A program made the translations under genes and the position numbers. Under the pieces are notes generated by a model. The model made no database searches. It had not been told where the DNA came from and saw only the letters and a program-made list of their open reading frames with translations. A DNA stretch of 64,000 bases from Helicobacter_F equorum. Its GTDB lineage: Bacteria; Campylobacterota; Campylobacteria; Campylobacterales; Helicobacteraceae. Positions 35,028 to 42,508 of this stretch are shown piece by piece (the stretch's first letter is position 1; every line of letters begins with the position of its first letter). The stretch lies in the NCBI RefSeq assembly GCF_042649585.1, contig NZ_JBHRZM010000002.1:1-64000 (forward strand), given 5' to 3'.

Positions 35028-36012
35028 GCCTATTGTTTTTGAAAATCTTCTTATGCTTGCCCCACTAGCAGGTTACACAGATTTACCATTTCGTTCTGTG
35101 GTGAAAAAATTTGGTGTAGATATTACCGTGAGTGAGATGATAAGCTCACATGCTCTTGTGTATGCCAACAAAAAAACACTCAAAATGTTAGAAAAATCTC
35201 CTATAGAATCTCCGTATGCTGTGCAGATAGCAGGTTCTAAACCAGAAGTCGTGCGATCAGCAGTAGAGATTCTCAACACGCAAGAAGGTATAGATATAGT
35301 GGATCTTAATTGTGGTTGTCCAGCTCCAAAAGTGGCTCATCACGGCAATGGTAGCGGGTTGTTAAAAGATTTATCTTTGCTTGTAAAAATCGCAAATCTC
35401 ATCAAGCAAACAAGTACGAAGTCTTATGTGAGTCTTAAGCTTCGTTTGGGTTTTGATAAAAAGATTCCATTAGAAATTGCTGCTGCTGTCAATGAAAGTA
35501 ATGTAGATTATGTCGTGGTACATGGACGCACTCGTTGCGATGGTTATAAAAAAGATAAAATCGATTATGATAGTATCACTGCTATTAGGCAGCGCATTAA
35601 TATACCATTGATTGCTAATGGTGAGATTGCAAGCGTTGCTGATGCTAAGAAGGTGTTAGAGAGGACAGGTGCTAATGGTGTGATGATAGGTAGAGCCGCG
35701 ATCAAAGCACCTTGGATTTTTTGGCAGATTCGACACAATACAAATGAGATTCCACCCATTGTCCGAAAAGATTTGATTTTGGAGCATTTTGATAAAATGG
35801 TGGAATTTTATGGTCCAAGGGGCGTGGTGATGTTTCGCAAGAATCTTCATGCATATAGCAAGAATTATCCAGGTGCAAGTGAATTTAGAAATGTAGTAAA
35901 TGCAATGAGTGATCCTAATGAAGCTCGTGTACGCATTGAGGAATTTTTTGGGCAGGAGTATATAATAGAGGAGCTACCGCAACTTGTGCATCTTAATAAA
36001 CGCACGAGTTAG
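35005..36012 (+). CDS. dusB: tRNA-dihydrouridine synthase
   Basis: This flavoenzyme reduces uridines in the D-loop of tRNAs. It is an FMN-binding TIM barrel with the N-terminal MLAPLAGYTDLPFR, the catalytic cysteine in LNCGCPAPKV, YVSLKLRLG, VHGRTR and ANGEIASVADA...MIGRAAI. A helical C-terminal domain follows. The start is most likely TTG 35005, ten bases after AAAGGAG, overlapping the end of nspC; a TTG at 34996 is too close to that site. The DusB class is the usual one in the phylum, but subclass is not proven here. Confidence 0.92.
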   Translation: MTTNNATKPIVFENLLMLAPLAGYTDLPFRSVVKKFGVDITVSEMISSHALVYANKKTLKMLEKSPIESPYAVQIAGSKPEVVRSAVEILNTQEGIDIVDLNCGCPAPKVAHHGNGSGLLKDLSLLVKIANLIKQTSTKSYVSLKLRLGFDKKIPLEIAAAVNESNVDYVVVHGRTRCDGYKKDKIDYDSITAIRQRINIPLIANGEIASVADAKKVLERTGANGVMIGRAAIKAPWIFWQIRHNTNEIPPIVRKDLILEHFDKMVEFYGPRGVVMFRKNLHAYSKNYPGASEFRNVVNAMSDPNEARVRIEEFFGQEYIIEELPQLVHLNKRTS

Positions 36013-36046
36013 CATGTAGATTCTAAGGATTATACAGGAATAGATC

Positions 36047-36634
36047 GTGAAAAATATAGCATTTTTTGATTTTGATAAAACCATAACGACCAAGGATAGT
36101 CTGTTTGTATTTGTGAAGTTTGTAGTAGGCAAATGGGCATTTTATAGAGGTTTTATTGCAAGATTTTGGATTTTGCTTGGCTATGTTTTGGGTTTGTGCT
36201 CCAATGCCTATGCCAAAGAGTCGCTTATGCGATATTTTTTTAGGGGTCATAGCACAGCGGATTTTGCGCTCTTGTGTGCGAATTTTCAAAATACACTTTG
36301 TGGAATAACAAGAATCCAAGCGATGGAAAAAATAGCGTGGCACAAAGATAGAGGCGATGTTGTCGTGGTGGTGAGTGCGACTTTTGAGGAATATTTAAGA
36401 CCATTTTGTCAAAATATGGGGCTAGAATGTCTTGCAACGAAGCTAGAAGTTGTAAATGGTGTGCTAAGTGGGAATCTTGCGACACCAAATTGTTATGGAA
36501 AGCAAAAGGCGGTGCGTATCCAAGAAAGCTATGATCTTTCACAATATGCAGAAATTTATGCATATGGGGATTCTAAGGGAGATTATGAGATGTTGGCATT
36601 GGCAACGCAGAGATTTTATAGAAAATTTTATTAA
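36047..36634 (+). CDS. HAD-superfamily (SerB-like, IB subfamily) phosphatase
   Basis: This 195-residue protein has the HAD nucleophile motif FFDFDKTIT at residues 5-13, a cap containing a hydrophobic stretch (FYRGFIARFWILLGYVLG), motif II VVVSATFEEYL and motif III/IV YGDSKGDYEML. IB members include phosphoserine and lysophospholipid-type phosphatases. The hydrophobic cap suggests a membrane-associated substrate, which is inference. GTG 36047 is the start. ruvA follows after nine bases. Confidence 0.88.
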   Translation: MKNIAFFDFDKTITTKDSLFVFVKFVVGKWAFYRGFIARFWILLGYVLGLCSNAYAKESLMRYFFRGHSTADFALLCANFQNTLCGITRIQAMEKIAWHKDRGDVVVVVSATFEEYLRPFCQNMGLECLATKLEVVNGVLSGNLATPNCYGKQKAVRIQESYDLSQYAEIYAYGDSKGDYEMLALATQRFYRKFY

Positions 36635-36643
36635 GGTAGAGTG

Positions 36644-37228
36644 ATGATAGTTGCATTAAAGGGTTATATTGAGAGATTAGAACCCACATTTGTAGAGCTT
36701 AATGTAGGAGGTGTAGTGTATGGTTTGGGGATTTCTATTCATACAAGTGTGCGCCTTAAAGATTGTTTAGATACATGTGTGAAAGTTTTGTGTGTGCAGA
36801 TTATTCGTGAAGATTCACAAGCACTCTTTGGATTTTTTGATGAAGTAGAGCGTTTGAGTTTTGAGCGCTTGATAAAAATTAATGGCGTTGGTCCAAAAGT
36901 CGCGTTAGCAATTCTTAGCACATATACACCACAAAGTTTTGCTAAGATCCTAGAAGACAAGGACATACAAGCTTTGCAGCGCGTGCCGGGCATAGGTGTG
37001 AAAGGGGCTGGAAAGATTATGGTGGAGTTGGCGGGATTTTTTACTGAACTCGTAGAATATAGGGTTGAAAAAAATATTACAAACAATATTAAGTATGAAG
37101 CAGCTCAAGCTTTAGAATCTTTGGGCTTTAAAAATGCGGATATTGCTAATGCACTCAAAGAAGTGGGCGATGGGGAAGTGGCAGATGTTGTCAAGGAGGC
37201 GTTAAAAATTTTGGGTAAGAAAAGATGA
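36644..37228 (+). CDS. ruvA: Holliday junction branch migration protein RuvA
   Basis: RuvA binds four-way DNA junctions as a tetramer and loads the RuvB motor. The N-terminal OB domain starts MIVALKGYIERLEPTFVELNVGGVVYGL. Tandem helix-hairpin-helix motifs include LIKINGVGPKVALAIL and LQRVPGIGVKGAGKIMVEL. A C-terminal RuvB-binding three-helix domain (AAQALESLGFKNADI) completes 194 residues. ATG 36644 fits AAGGTAG upstream; a GTG three bases earlier is less likely. Confidence 0.96.
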   Translation: MIVALKGYIERLEPTFVELNVGGVVYGLGISIHTSVRLKDCLDTCVKVLCVQIIREDSQALFGFFDEVERLSFERLIKINGVGPKVALAILSTYTPQSFAKILEDKDIQALQRVPGIGVKGAGKIMVELAGFFTELVEYRVEKNITNNIKYEAAQALESLGFKNADIANALKEVGDGEVADVVKEALKILGKKR

Positions 37229-37245
37229 GAAAACACGAATAAACC

Positions 37246-37274
37246 TTGACAAACATAGGTTTTGTGTATATAAT
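37246..37274 (+). promoter_or_regulatory. Perfect consensus promoter of the tRNA-tuf superoperon
   Basis: TTGACA (37246-37251) and TATAAT (37269-37274) are separated by 17 bases, an exact sigma-70 consensus rarely seen in this phylum. The first tRNA begins 33 bases after the -10 box, matching a strong stable-RNA promoter. Confidence 0.85.
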
Positions 37275-37307
37275 TCGGACTTTTATTTTCATGGTTTCAT
37301 ATTTCAT

Positions 37308-37383
37308 GCTGGTTTAGCTCAGTTGGTAGAGCATCTGCCTTGTAAGCAGAGGGTCGGGGGTTCAAGTCCCTTAACCAGCTCCA
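37308..37383 (+). tRNA. tRNA-Thr (TGT)
   Basis: A complete cloverleaf with anticodon TGT in loop CTTGTAA and encoded CCA. It is first of four tRNAs before tuf. Confidence 0.97.
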
Positions 37384-37440
37384 TTTTTCAAACTCTAGCA
37401 GTTTTCTGCTTTCAGTGTTTGACCAGTGTTAGCTATGTTT

Positions 37441-37525
<85 letters not shown>

Positions 37526-37594
37526 TTACATAGATTGGCTTTGTGTGAGCTAGGGATGAATGGTAGTCGAGATAGTTTGTTGTTGTTAAGTGAT

Positions 37595-37671
37595 GCGGGA
37601 ATAGCTCAGTTGGCTAGAGCATCAGCCTTCCAAGCTGAGGGTCGCGGGTTCGAGCCCCGTTTCCCGCTCCA
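37595..37671 (+). tRNA. tRNA-Gly (TCC)
   Basis: A complete cloverleaf with anticodon TCC in loop CTTCCAA and encoded CCA. Confidence 0.97.
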
Positions 37672-37777
37672 TTTACTGGGAGCTGATTCTTTCATTGTCA
37701 AGTATGCGGATGTGGGTATGAGTACACCACTATGTTACTTTAGAGAATCTGACCCTTTTTATGTCGTTGTATTTGTT

Positions 37778-37852
37778 GCCCATATAGCTCAGTGGCAGAG
37801 CACTTCCTTGGTAAGGAAGAGGTCGGCGGTTCAACCCCGCTTATGGGCTCCA
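37778..37852 (+). tRNA. tRNA-Thr (GGT)
   Basis: A complete cloverleaf with anticodon GGT in loop TTGGTAA and encoded CCA. It lies 77 bases before tuf. Confidence 0.97.
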
Positions 37853-37929
37853 GTTTTTCTTGTAGAGAGAATCTTGAAGCTTTTTGAGATGCACTCTTAG
37901 ATACTACTAAAATTTTTAGGAGAGAGATT

Positions 37930-39129
37930 ATGGCAAAGGAAAAGTTTAACAGAAGTAAACCACACGTAAATGTCGGAACTATTGGACACGTGGATCATGG
38001 TAAGACTACTTTGAGTGCTGCAATTTCTGCTGTTTTGGCTACAAAAGGACTTGCAGAGCTTAAAGATTATGATAATATCGATAATGCCCCTGAAGAAAAA
38101 GAAAGAGGTATTACTATCGCAACTTCTCACATTGAGTATGAAACAGAAAATCGCCACTATGCGCACGTTGATTGTCCTGGACACGCAGACTATGTAAAAA
38201 ATATGATTACGGGTGCTGCGCAAATGGATGGAGCTATTTTGGTTGTTTCTGCTGCAGATGGACCTATGCCACAAACAAGAGAGCACATTTTGCTATCTCG
38301 CCAAGTGGGTGTCCCATATATTGTTGTGTTTTTGAATAAACAAGATATGGTTGATGATGCAGAGCTTTTAGAGCTTGTGGAAATGGAAGTAAGAGAATTG
38401 CTTTCTAGCTATGAATTCCCTGGTGATGATACACCTATCGTTGCGGGTTCTGCACTTAAAGCACTAGAAGAAGCAAAAGAAGGTAAAGTTGGTGAATGGG
38501 GTGAGAAAATCCTTAAACTTATGGATGAAGTAGATAGATACATTCCTACTCCTCAAAGAGATGTTGATAAAACATTCCTTATGCCGGTGGAAGATGTATT
38601 CTCAATCGCTGGTCGTGGAACTGTGGTAACTGGTAGAATTGAAAGAGGTGAAATCAAAGTTGGTGATGAAGTTGAAATTGTGGGAATTCGTGATACACAA
38701 AAAACAACTGTGACTGGCGTTGAAATGTTTAGAAAAGAGCTTGACAAAGGTGAAGCAGGGGATAATGTCGGCATCCTTTTAAGAGGAACAAAAAAAGAAG
38801 AAGTAGAAAGAGGTATGGTGTTATGTAAGCCAGGATCTATTACACCTCATAAGAAATTTGAAGGTGAAATTTATGTGCTTTCTAAAGATGAAGGTGGACG
38901 TCATACACCATTCTTTAATGGATATAGACCACAATTTTATGTGCGCACTACTGACGTAACAGGATCTATTCAGCTTCCTGATGGTGTGGAAATGGTTATG
39001 CCAGGCGATAACATTAAAATTACTGTTGAACTTATTAACCCAATCGCCCTTGAAGAAGGAACACGTTTTGCTATCCGAGAAGGTGGTAGAACAGTTGGTG
39101 CTGGTGTGGTAACTAAGATTATTGAATAG
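37930..39129 (+). CDS. tuf: Elongation factor Tu
   Basis: EF-Tu carries aminoacyl-tRNA to the ribosome as a GTP complex. The 399 residues show the GTPase motifs GHVDHGKTT (18-26), the effector region ERGITIATSH, DCPGH, and NKQD, then the two beta-barrel domains ending GAGVVTKIIE. AGGAGAG precedes the ATG. The Thr-Tyr-Gly-Thr tRNA genes directly upstream repeat the arrangement of E. coli tufB. Confidence 0.98.
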   Translation: MAKEKFNRSKPHVNVGTIGHVDHGKTTLSAAISAVLATKGLAELKDYDNIDNAPEEKERGITIATSHIEYETENRHYAHVDCPGHADYVKNMITGAAQMDGAILVVSAADGPMPQTREHILLSRQVGVPYIVVFLNKQDMVDDAELLELVEMEVRELLSSYEFPGDDTPIVAGSALKALEEAKEGKVGEWGEKILKLMDEVDRYIPTPQRDVDKTFLMPVEDVFSIAGRGTVVTGRIERGEIKVGDEVEIVGIRDTQKTTVTGVEMFRKELDKGEAGDNVGILLRGTKKEEVERGMVLCKPGSITPHKKFEGEIYVLSKDEGGRHTPFFNGYRPQFYVRTTDVTGSIQLPDGVEMVMPGDNIKITVELINPIALEEGTRFAIREGGRTVGAGVVTKIIE

Positions 39130-39137
39130 GGTTTGAT

Positions 39138-39308
39138 ATGGCTAAGGGAAATGTGGTAAAGATCGGTCTTAAATGTTCAGAGTGTGGTGATATTAACTAT
39201 AGCACCACTAAGAATGCTAAGACTCATACAGAAAAACTGGAGCTTAGAAAGTTTTCTCCTCGTTTGAATAGGCATACTATTCATAAGGAAGTAAAACTAA
39301 AAAGCTAG
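39138..39308 (+). CDS. rpmG: 50S ribosomal protein L33
   Basis: This 56-residue ribosomal protein starts nine bases after tuf. It reads MAKGNVVKIGLKCSECG, then YSTTKN and LELRKFSPRLNRHTIHKE, the L33 pattern. Only one Cys-x2-Cys (CSEC) is left of the two found in zinc-binding forms, since the second pair is replaced by LNRH. Its stop codon sits within a hairpin. Confidence 0.95.
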   Translation: MAKGNVVKIGLKCSECGDINYSTTKNAKTHTEKLELRKFSPRLNRHTIHKEVKLKS

Positions 39309-39324
39309 GTATTTACCTAGCTTT
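39301..39324 (+). repeat. Hairpin at the rpmG stop codon
   Basis: A perfect 10-bp stem (AAAGCTAGGT with ACCTAGCTTT) and four-base loop spans the rpmG stop and ends two bases before tRNA-Trp. There is no T-run, so an RNA processing or stability role is more likely than termination. Confidence 0.65.
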
Positions 39325-39326
39325 GT

Positions 39327-39402
39327 AGGTCAGTAGCTCCAATGGTAGAGCGTCGGTCTCCAAAACCGAGTGTTGGGGGTTCGAGTCCCTCCTGGCCTGC
39401 CA
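39327..39402 (+). tRNA. tRNA-Trp (CCA)
   Basis: A complete cloverleaf with anticodon CCA in loop CTCCAAA and encoded 3' CCA. It lies between rpmG and secE, as is common in this operon. Confidence 0.97.
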
Positions 39403-39461
39403 TAAAGCTAAGTTTAAGTGTTTTAAAGTTGAGTATAGAGATTTAAAATTGTGGATGAGCG

Positions 39462-39644
39462 ATGAAAAAACTTGTAGTATATTATAGGAATGCAAAAGAA
39501 GAACTTGATAAAGTTATAAAACCTACAAAAGAACAGGTAAGAAATGCTTCTATATCTGTTGTCACCGTTGTCATTGTCATCACTTTGTTTTTAGCATTAG
39601 TCGATCTCATCTCATCTGCTTCTGTATCAAGTCTAGTATCTTAA
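39462..39644 (+). CDS. secE: Protein translocase subunit SecE
   Basis: SecE clamps the SecY channel. This is the short form of 60 residues: an amphipathic helix (LVVYYRNAKEELDKVIKPTKEQVRNA) and one membrane helix (VVTVVIVITLFLALVDLI). The position between tRNA-Trp and nusG is diagnostic. Confidence 0.94.
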   Translation: MKKLVVYYRNAKEELDKVIKPTKEQVRNASISVVTVVIVITLFLALVDLISSASVSSLVS

Positions 39645-39675
39645 GTTTAGCTTGTAGTTTTTAAAGGGGTAGACT

Positions 39676-40191
39676 TTGGAATGGTATGCAATACAAACAT
39701 ATTCTGGCAGTGAACAATCTGTAAAGAGAGCTATTGAGAATCTTGCGATTGAAAATAGGATACAAGATAGATTTGAGCAGATTGTTGTTCCTACAGAAGC
39801 TATTTACGAAGATAAAAAGAAATTAACACATAGAAGCGTATATCCTGGTTATGTGTTTGTGAAAGTTGATCTTGATACGAAATTGTGGCATATGATACAA
39901 TCTCTACCAAGAGTTGGACGTTTCATTGGAGAGAGCAAGAAACCTACACCACTTAATGAAGTTGATGTTGAGAAGATACTTGACAAGATTAGAAATCCCG
40001 CAGAACCAAAACCTAAGGTTTTCTTTGAAAATGGCGAAGTTGTGCGTATTGTCGATGGTCCTTTTGCTAACTTTACTGGAACTGTTGAGGAATATGATAT
40101 TGAACATCGTAAATTGAAGCTCAATGTTTCTATTTTTAGTCGAAACACATTGGTGGAAATCCTGTATTCACAGGTAGAGAAAATCATCTGA
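39676..40191 (+). CDS. nusG: Transcription termination/antitermination factor NusG
   Basis: NusG binds RNA polymerase and links it to Rho or the ribosome. The 171 residues have the NGN domain starting MEWYAIQTYSGSEQSVK with PGYVFVKVDLD in the middle, and a C-terminal KOW domain (GEVVRIVDGPFANFTGTVEEYD). The start is TTG 39676, with AAAGGGG upstream; no ATG fits the family start. Confidence 0.96.
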   Translation: MEWYAIQTYSGSEQSVKRAIENLAIENRIQDRFEQIVVPTEAIYEDKKKLTHRSVYPGYVFVKVDLDTKLWHMIQSLPRVGRFIGESKKPTPLNEVDVEKILDKIRNPAEPKPKVFFENGEVVRIVDGPFANFTGTVEEYDIEHRKLKLNVSIFSRNTLVEILYSQVEKII

Positions 40192-40224
40192 TACATTTAT
40201 TTTACTTAAGAGAGGATATGAATC

Positions 40225-40650
40225 ATGGGAAAAAAAGTTATTGGTGAGCTTAAGTTACAAATACCTGCAGGAAAAGCTAATCCATCTCCTCCTGTTGGTC
40301 CAGCGCTTGGACAAAGAGGTGTTAATATTATGGAGTTTTGTAAAGCTTTTAATGAAAAAACTAAGGATATGGGCGATTTTAATATACCTGTATTGATTAC
40401 TGTTTATCAAGACAAGAGCTTTAGTTTTATCACAAAGAAACCTCCGGTGACGGATTTGATCAAAAAAGCTATCAATCTTACTAAAGGTTCTGATAATCCT
40501 CTCAAAAATAAGGTAGGTAAACTCACGCAAAAGCAATTGCAAGAGATTGCAGAACAAAAACTTGAAGACCTAAATGCTGTGGATATAGATGCTGCAAAGA
40601 AAATTGTTGCCGGTAGTGCTAGAAGCATGGGTGTTGAAATAATAGATTAA
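40225..40650 (+). CDS. rplK: 50S ribosomal protein L11
   Basis: L11 forms the GTPase-associated centre with 23S rRNA. The 141 residues read GELKLQIPAGKANPSPPVGPALGQRGVNIMEFCKAFN at the start and GSARSMGVEI at the end, the full-length family pattern. It follows nusG by 33 bases and precedes rplA. Confidence 0.98.
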   Translation: MGKKVIGELKLQIPAGKANPSPPVGPALGQRGVNIMEFCKAFNEKTKDMGDFNIPVLITVYQDKSFSFITKKPPVTDLIKKAINLTKGSDNPLKNKVGKLTQKQLQEIAEQKLEDLNAVDIDAAKKIVAGSARSMGVEIID

Positions 40651-40670
40651 ATTTGTTACGGAGTTTAAAG

Positions 40671-41375
40671 ATGGGAAAGAAAACAACAAAAAGATTACAG
40701 GCTTTACAAGCAAAGATTGACACAAATAAGATTTATGATGTTGCAAGTGGGGTTAGTCTTGTTAAATCTTTAGCATCGGCAAAGTTTGATGAAACAGTGG
40801 AAATTGCTTTGAGACTTGGTGTTGATCCTCGACATGCTGATCAGATGATTCGTGGTGCAGTGGTATTACCACACGGAACAGGCAAAAAAGTTCGTGTTGC
40901 TGTTTTTGCAAAAGGTATAAAAGCTGATGAAGCAAAGGTTGCAGGAGCAGATATTGTGGGTGCTGATGATTTGGCTGAAGATATCAAAAATGGTAATGTA
41001 GATTTTGACATGGTTATTGCTACACCAGATATGATGGCACTAGTGGGGAAGGTTGGTAGAATCTTGGGACCTAAAGGTTTAATGCCAAATCCTAAAACAG
41101 GGACAGTAACAGCTGATATAAGTAAAGCTGTAGCAAATGCAAAAAGTGGTCAAGTAAACTTTCGTGTAGATAAAAAAGGTATCATTCATGCACCTGTTGG
41201 AAAGGTAAGTTTTCAAGAGGATAAGATCAAAGAAAACATGCTTGAACTTGTGCGTGTGATTAATAGACTAAAACCTTCTTCTGCAAAGGGTAAATATATC
41301 AAAAGTAGCACATTATCTTTGACAATGAGTCCGGGAGTGAAATTAGATTCACAAGAATTGATGGATGTAAAGTAA
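40671..41375 (+). CDS. rplA: 50S ribosomal protein L1
   Basis: L1 builds the mobile stalk at the E site and, in many bacteria, represses its own operon. ATG 40671 after GGAG gives 234 residues starting MGKKTTKRLQAL; an upstream in-frame TTG is not needed. Family marks are VEIALRLGVDPRHADQ, VVLPHGTGK and GRILGPKGLMPNPKTGTV. Confidence 0.97.
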   Translation: MGKKTTKRLQALQAKIDTNKIYDVASGVSLVKSLASAKFDETVEIALRLGVDPRHADQMIRGAVVLPHGTGKKVRVAVFAKGIKADEAKVAGADIVGADDLAEDIKNGNVDFDMVIATPDMMALVGKVGRILGPKGLMPNPKTGTVTADISKAVANAKSGQVNFRVDKKGIIHAPVGKVSFQEDKIKENMLELVRVINRLKPSSAKGKYIKSSTLSLTMSPGVKLDSQELMDVK

Positions 41376-41469
41376 GAAGTTGTTATTTTTTATCTTAGAT
41401 TGAAGATCATCGGGGCTTTGCGCTTAAAAAATAAACCCTATGTGAGATTTGGTCTGAAAGGAGGGAAGC
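41376..41469 (+). promoter_or_regulatory. Possible L10 leader region
   Basis: The 94 bases between rplA and rplJ are longer than other gaps in the operon. They contain a GC-richer segment (ATCATCGGGGCTTTGCGC) and AGGAGGG just before rplJ. In many bacteria the L10-L12 complex binds an RNA leader here to repress rplJL. I infer the same by position but cannot confirm the fold by eye. Confidence 0.35.
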
Positions 41470-41952
41470 ATGACTAAGCAAGACAAGATTCAGGCTGTAC
41501 AAGACCTTACTTCTGAATTTCAAAATGCAAATTCTATGATCGTTTGTGATTATAGAGGTTTGAATGTTGCGCAATTGGAAGCTTTGCGTTTAAAAGCAAG
41601 GGAAGAAGATATTAAAGTTCGTGTTATTAAAAATACACTTGCTAATATTGCTATGCACAATGCACAATATCCGCAGTCAGAACTTAAGGGAACAAATATT
41701 TTCGTGTGGGGCAATGATCAGATTAAGCTTGCAAAAGTGGTTTGTAAGTTTGCAGGTACGAATGAAGATAAGTTTGTTGTGAAATTTGGTTATTTTGATG
41801 GCAATGTGGTTCAAAAAGATCATATTGTTTCTGTCTCAAAACTACCAAGTAAAGAAGAGCTTATTGGCATGTTGCTATCTGTTTGGACAGCACCGGCAAG
41901 GTATTTTGTTACAGGCATGGATAACCTAAGAAAACAAAAAGAAGAAGCATAA
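41470..41952 (+). CDS. rplJ: 50S ribosomal protein L10
   Basis: L10 anchors L7/L12 dimers on the ribosome. The 160 residues start MTKQDKIQAVQDL, with CDYRGLNVAQLEALR and VRVIKNTLANIA as family signatures, and end in the helix that binds L7/L12. AGGAGGG precedes the ATG strongly, fitting the high output needed. Confidence 0.97.
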   Translation: MTKQDKIQAVQDLTSEFQNANSMIVCDYRGLNVAQLEALRLKAREEDIKVRVIKNTLANIAMHNAQYPQSELKGTNIFVWGNDQIKLAKVVCKFAGTNEDKFVVKFGYFDGNVVQKDHIVSVSKLPSKEELIGMLLSVWTAPARYFVTGMDNLRKQKEEA

Positions 41953-41975
41953 AATAACATACAAAAGGAGCAAAA

Positions 41976-42353
41976 ATGGCTATTTCAAAAGAAGAAGTGT
42001 TGGAGTATATTGGTAATCTTTCAGTATTGGAACTTTCGGAGCTTGTAAAAGCTTTTGAAGAGAAGTTCGGTGTGAGTGCTGCTCCTACTGTAGTAGCAGG
42101 AGCAGTAGTAGCAGGTGGTGCAGCGGGTGGTGCAGAAGAAAAAACAGAATTTAACATTATACTTGTCGATGCAGGCGCTAACAAAATTAATGTTATTAAA
42201 GCTGTTAGAGAAATCACAGGACTTGGTCTTAAAGAGGCTAAAGATGCTACAGAAAATACTCCAAGCACACTTAAAGAAGGTGTTAGCAAAGAAGATGCTG
42301 AAAACTTTAAAAAGAAACTTGAAGAAGCAGGCGCAAAAGTGGAAGTTAAATAA
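41976..42353 (+). CDS. rplL: 50S ribosomal protein L7/L12
   Basis: L7/L12 recruits translation GTPases. The 125 residues have an N-terminal dimerisation helix (VLELSELVKAFEEKFGV), an Ala/Gly/Val-rich hinge near 40-55, and the C-terminal domain with KINVIKAVREITGLGLKEAK. AAGGAG precedes the ATG. A strong hairpin follows, before rpoBC. Confidence 0.98.
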   Translation: MAISKEEVLEYIGNLSVLELSELVKAFEEKFGVSAAPTVVAGAVVAGGAAGGAEEKTEFNIILVDAGANKINVIKAVREITGLGLKEAKDATENTPSTLKEGVSKEDAENFKKKLEEAGAKVEVK

Positions 42354-42386
42354 ATTTCCTGCACTTTTAGGTTCTAACGAGATGTT

Positions 42387-42431
42387 GCCCAATCTTGCTT
42401 AGTATAAGCGAGCTTGGGCTTTTGTGTTTTT
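42387..42431 (+). terminator. Hairpin with T-rich tail between rplL and rpoBC
   Basis: GCCCAA...GCTTA pairs with TAAGC...TTGGGC (42387-42401 with 42405-42419; one mismatch and one G-T pair) and is followed by TTTTGTGTTTTT. It has the form of an intrinsic terminator. It probably works as a partial terminator that lowers rpoBC output relative to rplJL. Confidence 0.8.
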
Positions 42432-42508
42432 GGCACTTTGTAGAGGCTTTTGGGTGAAGCTTCTATAGAGTGCTACTCTTAAAAATCCATGTCATGAAGG
42501 TTGAGCAA

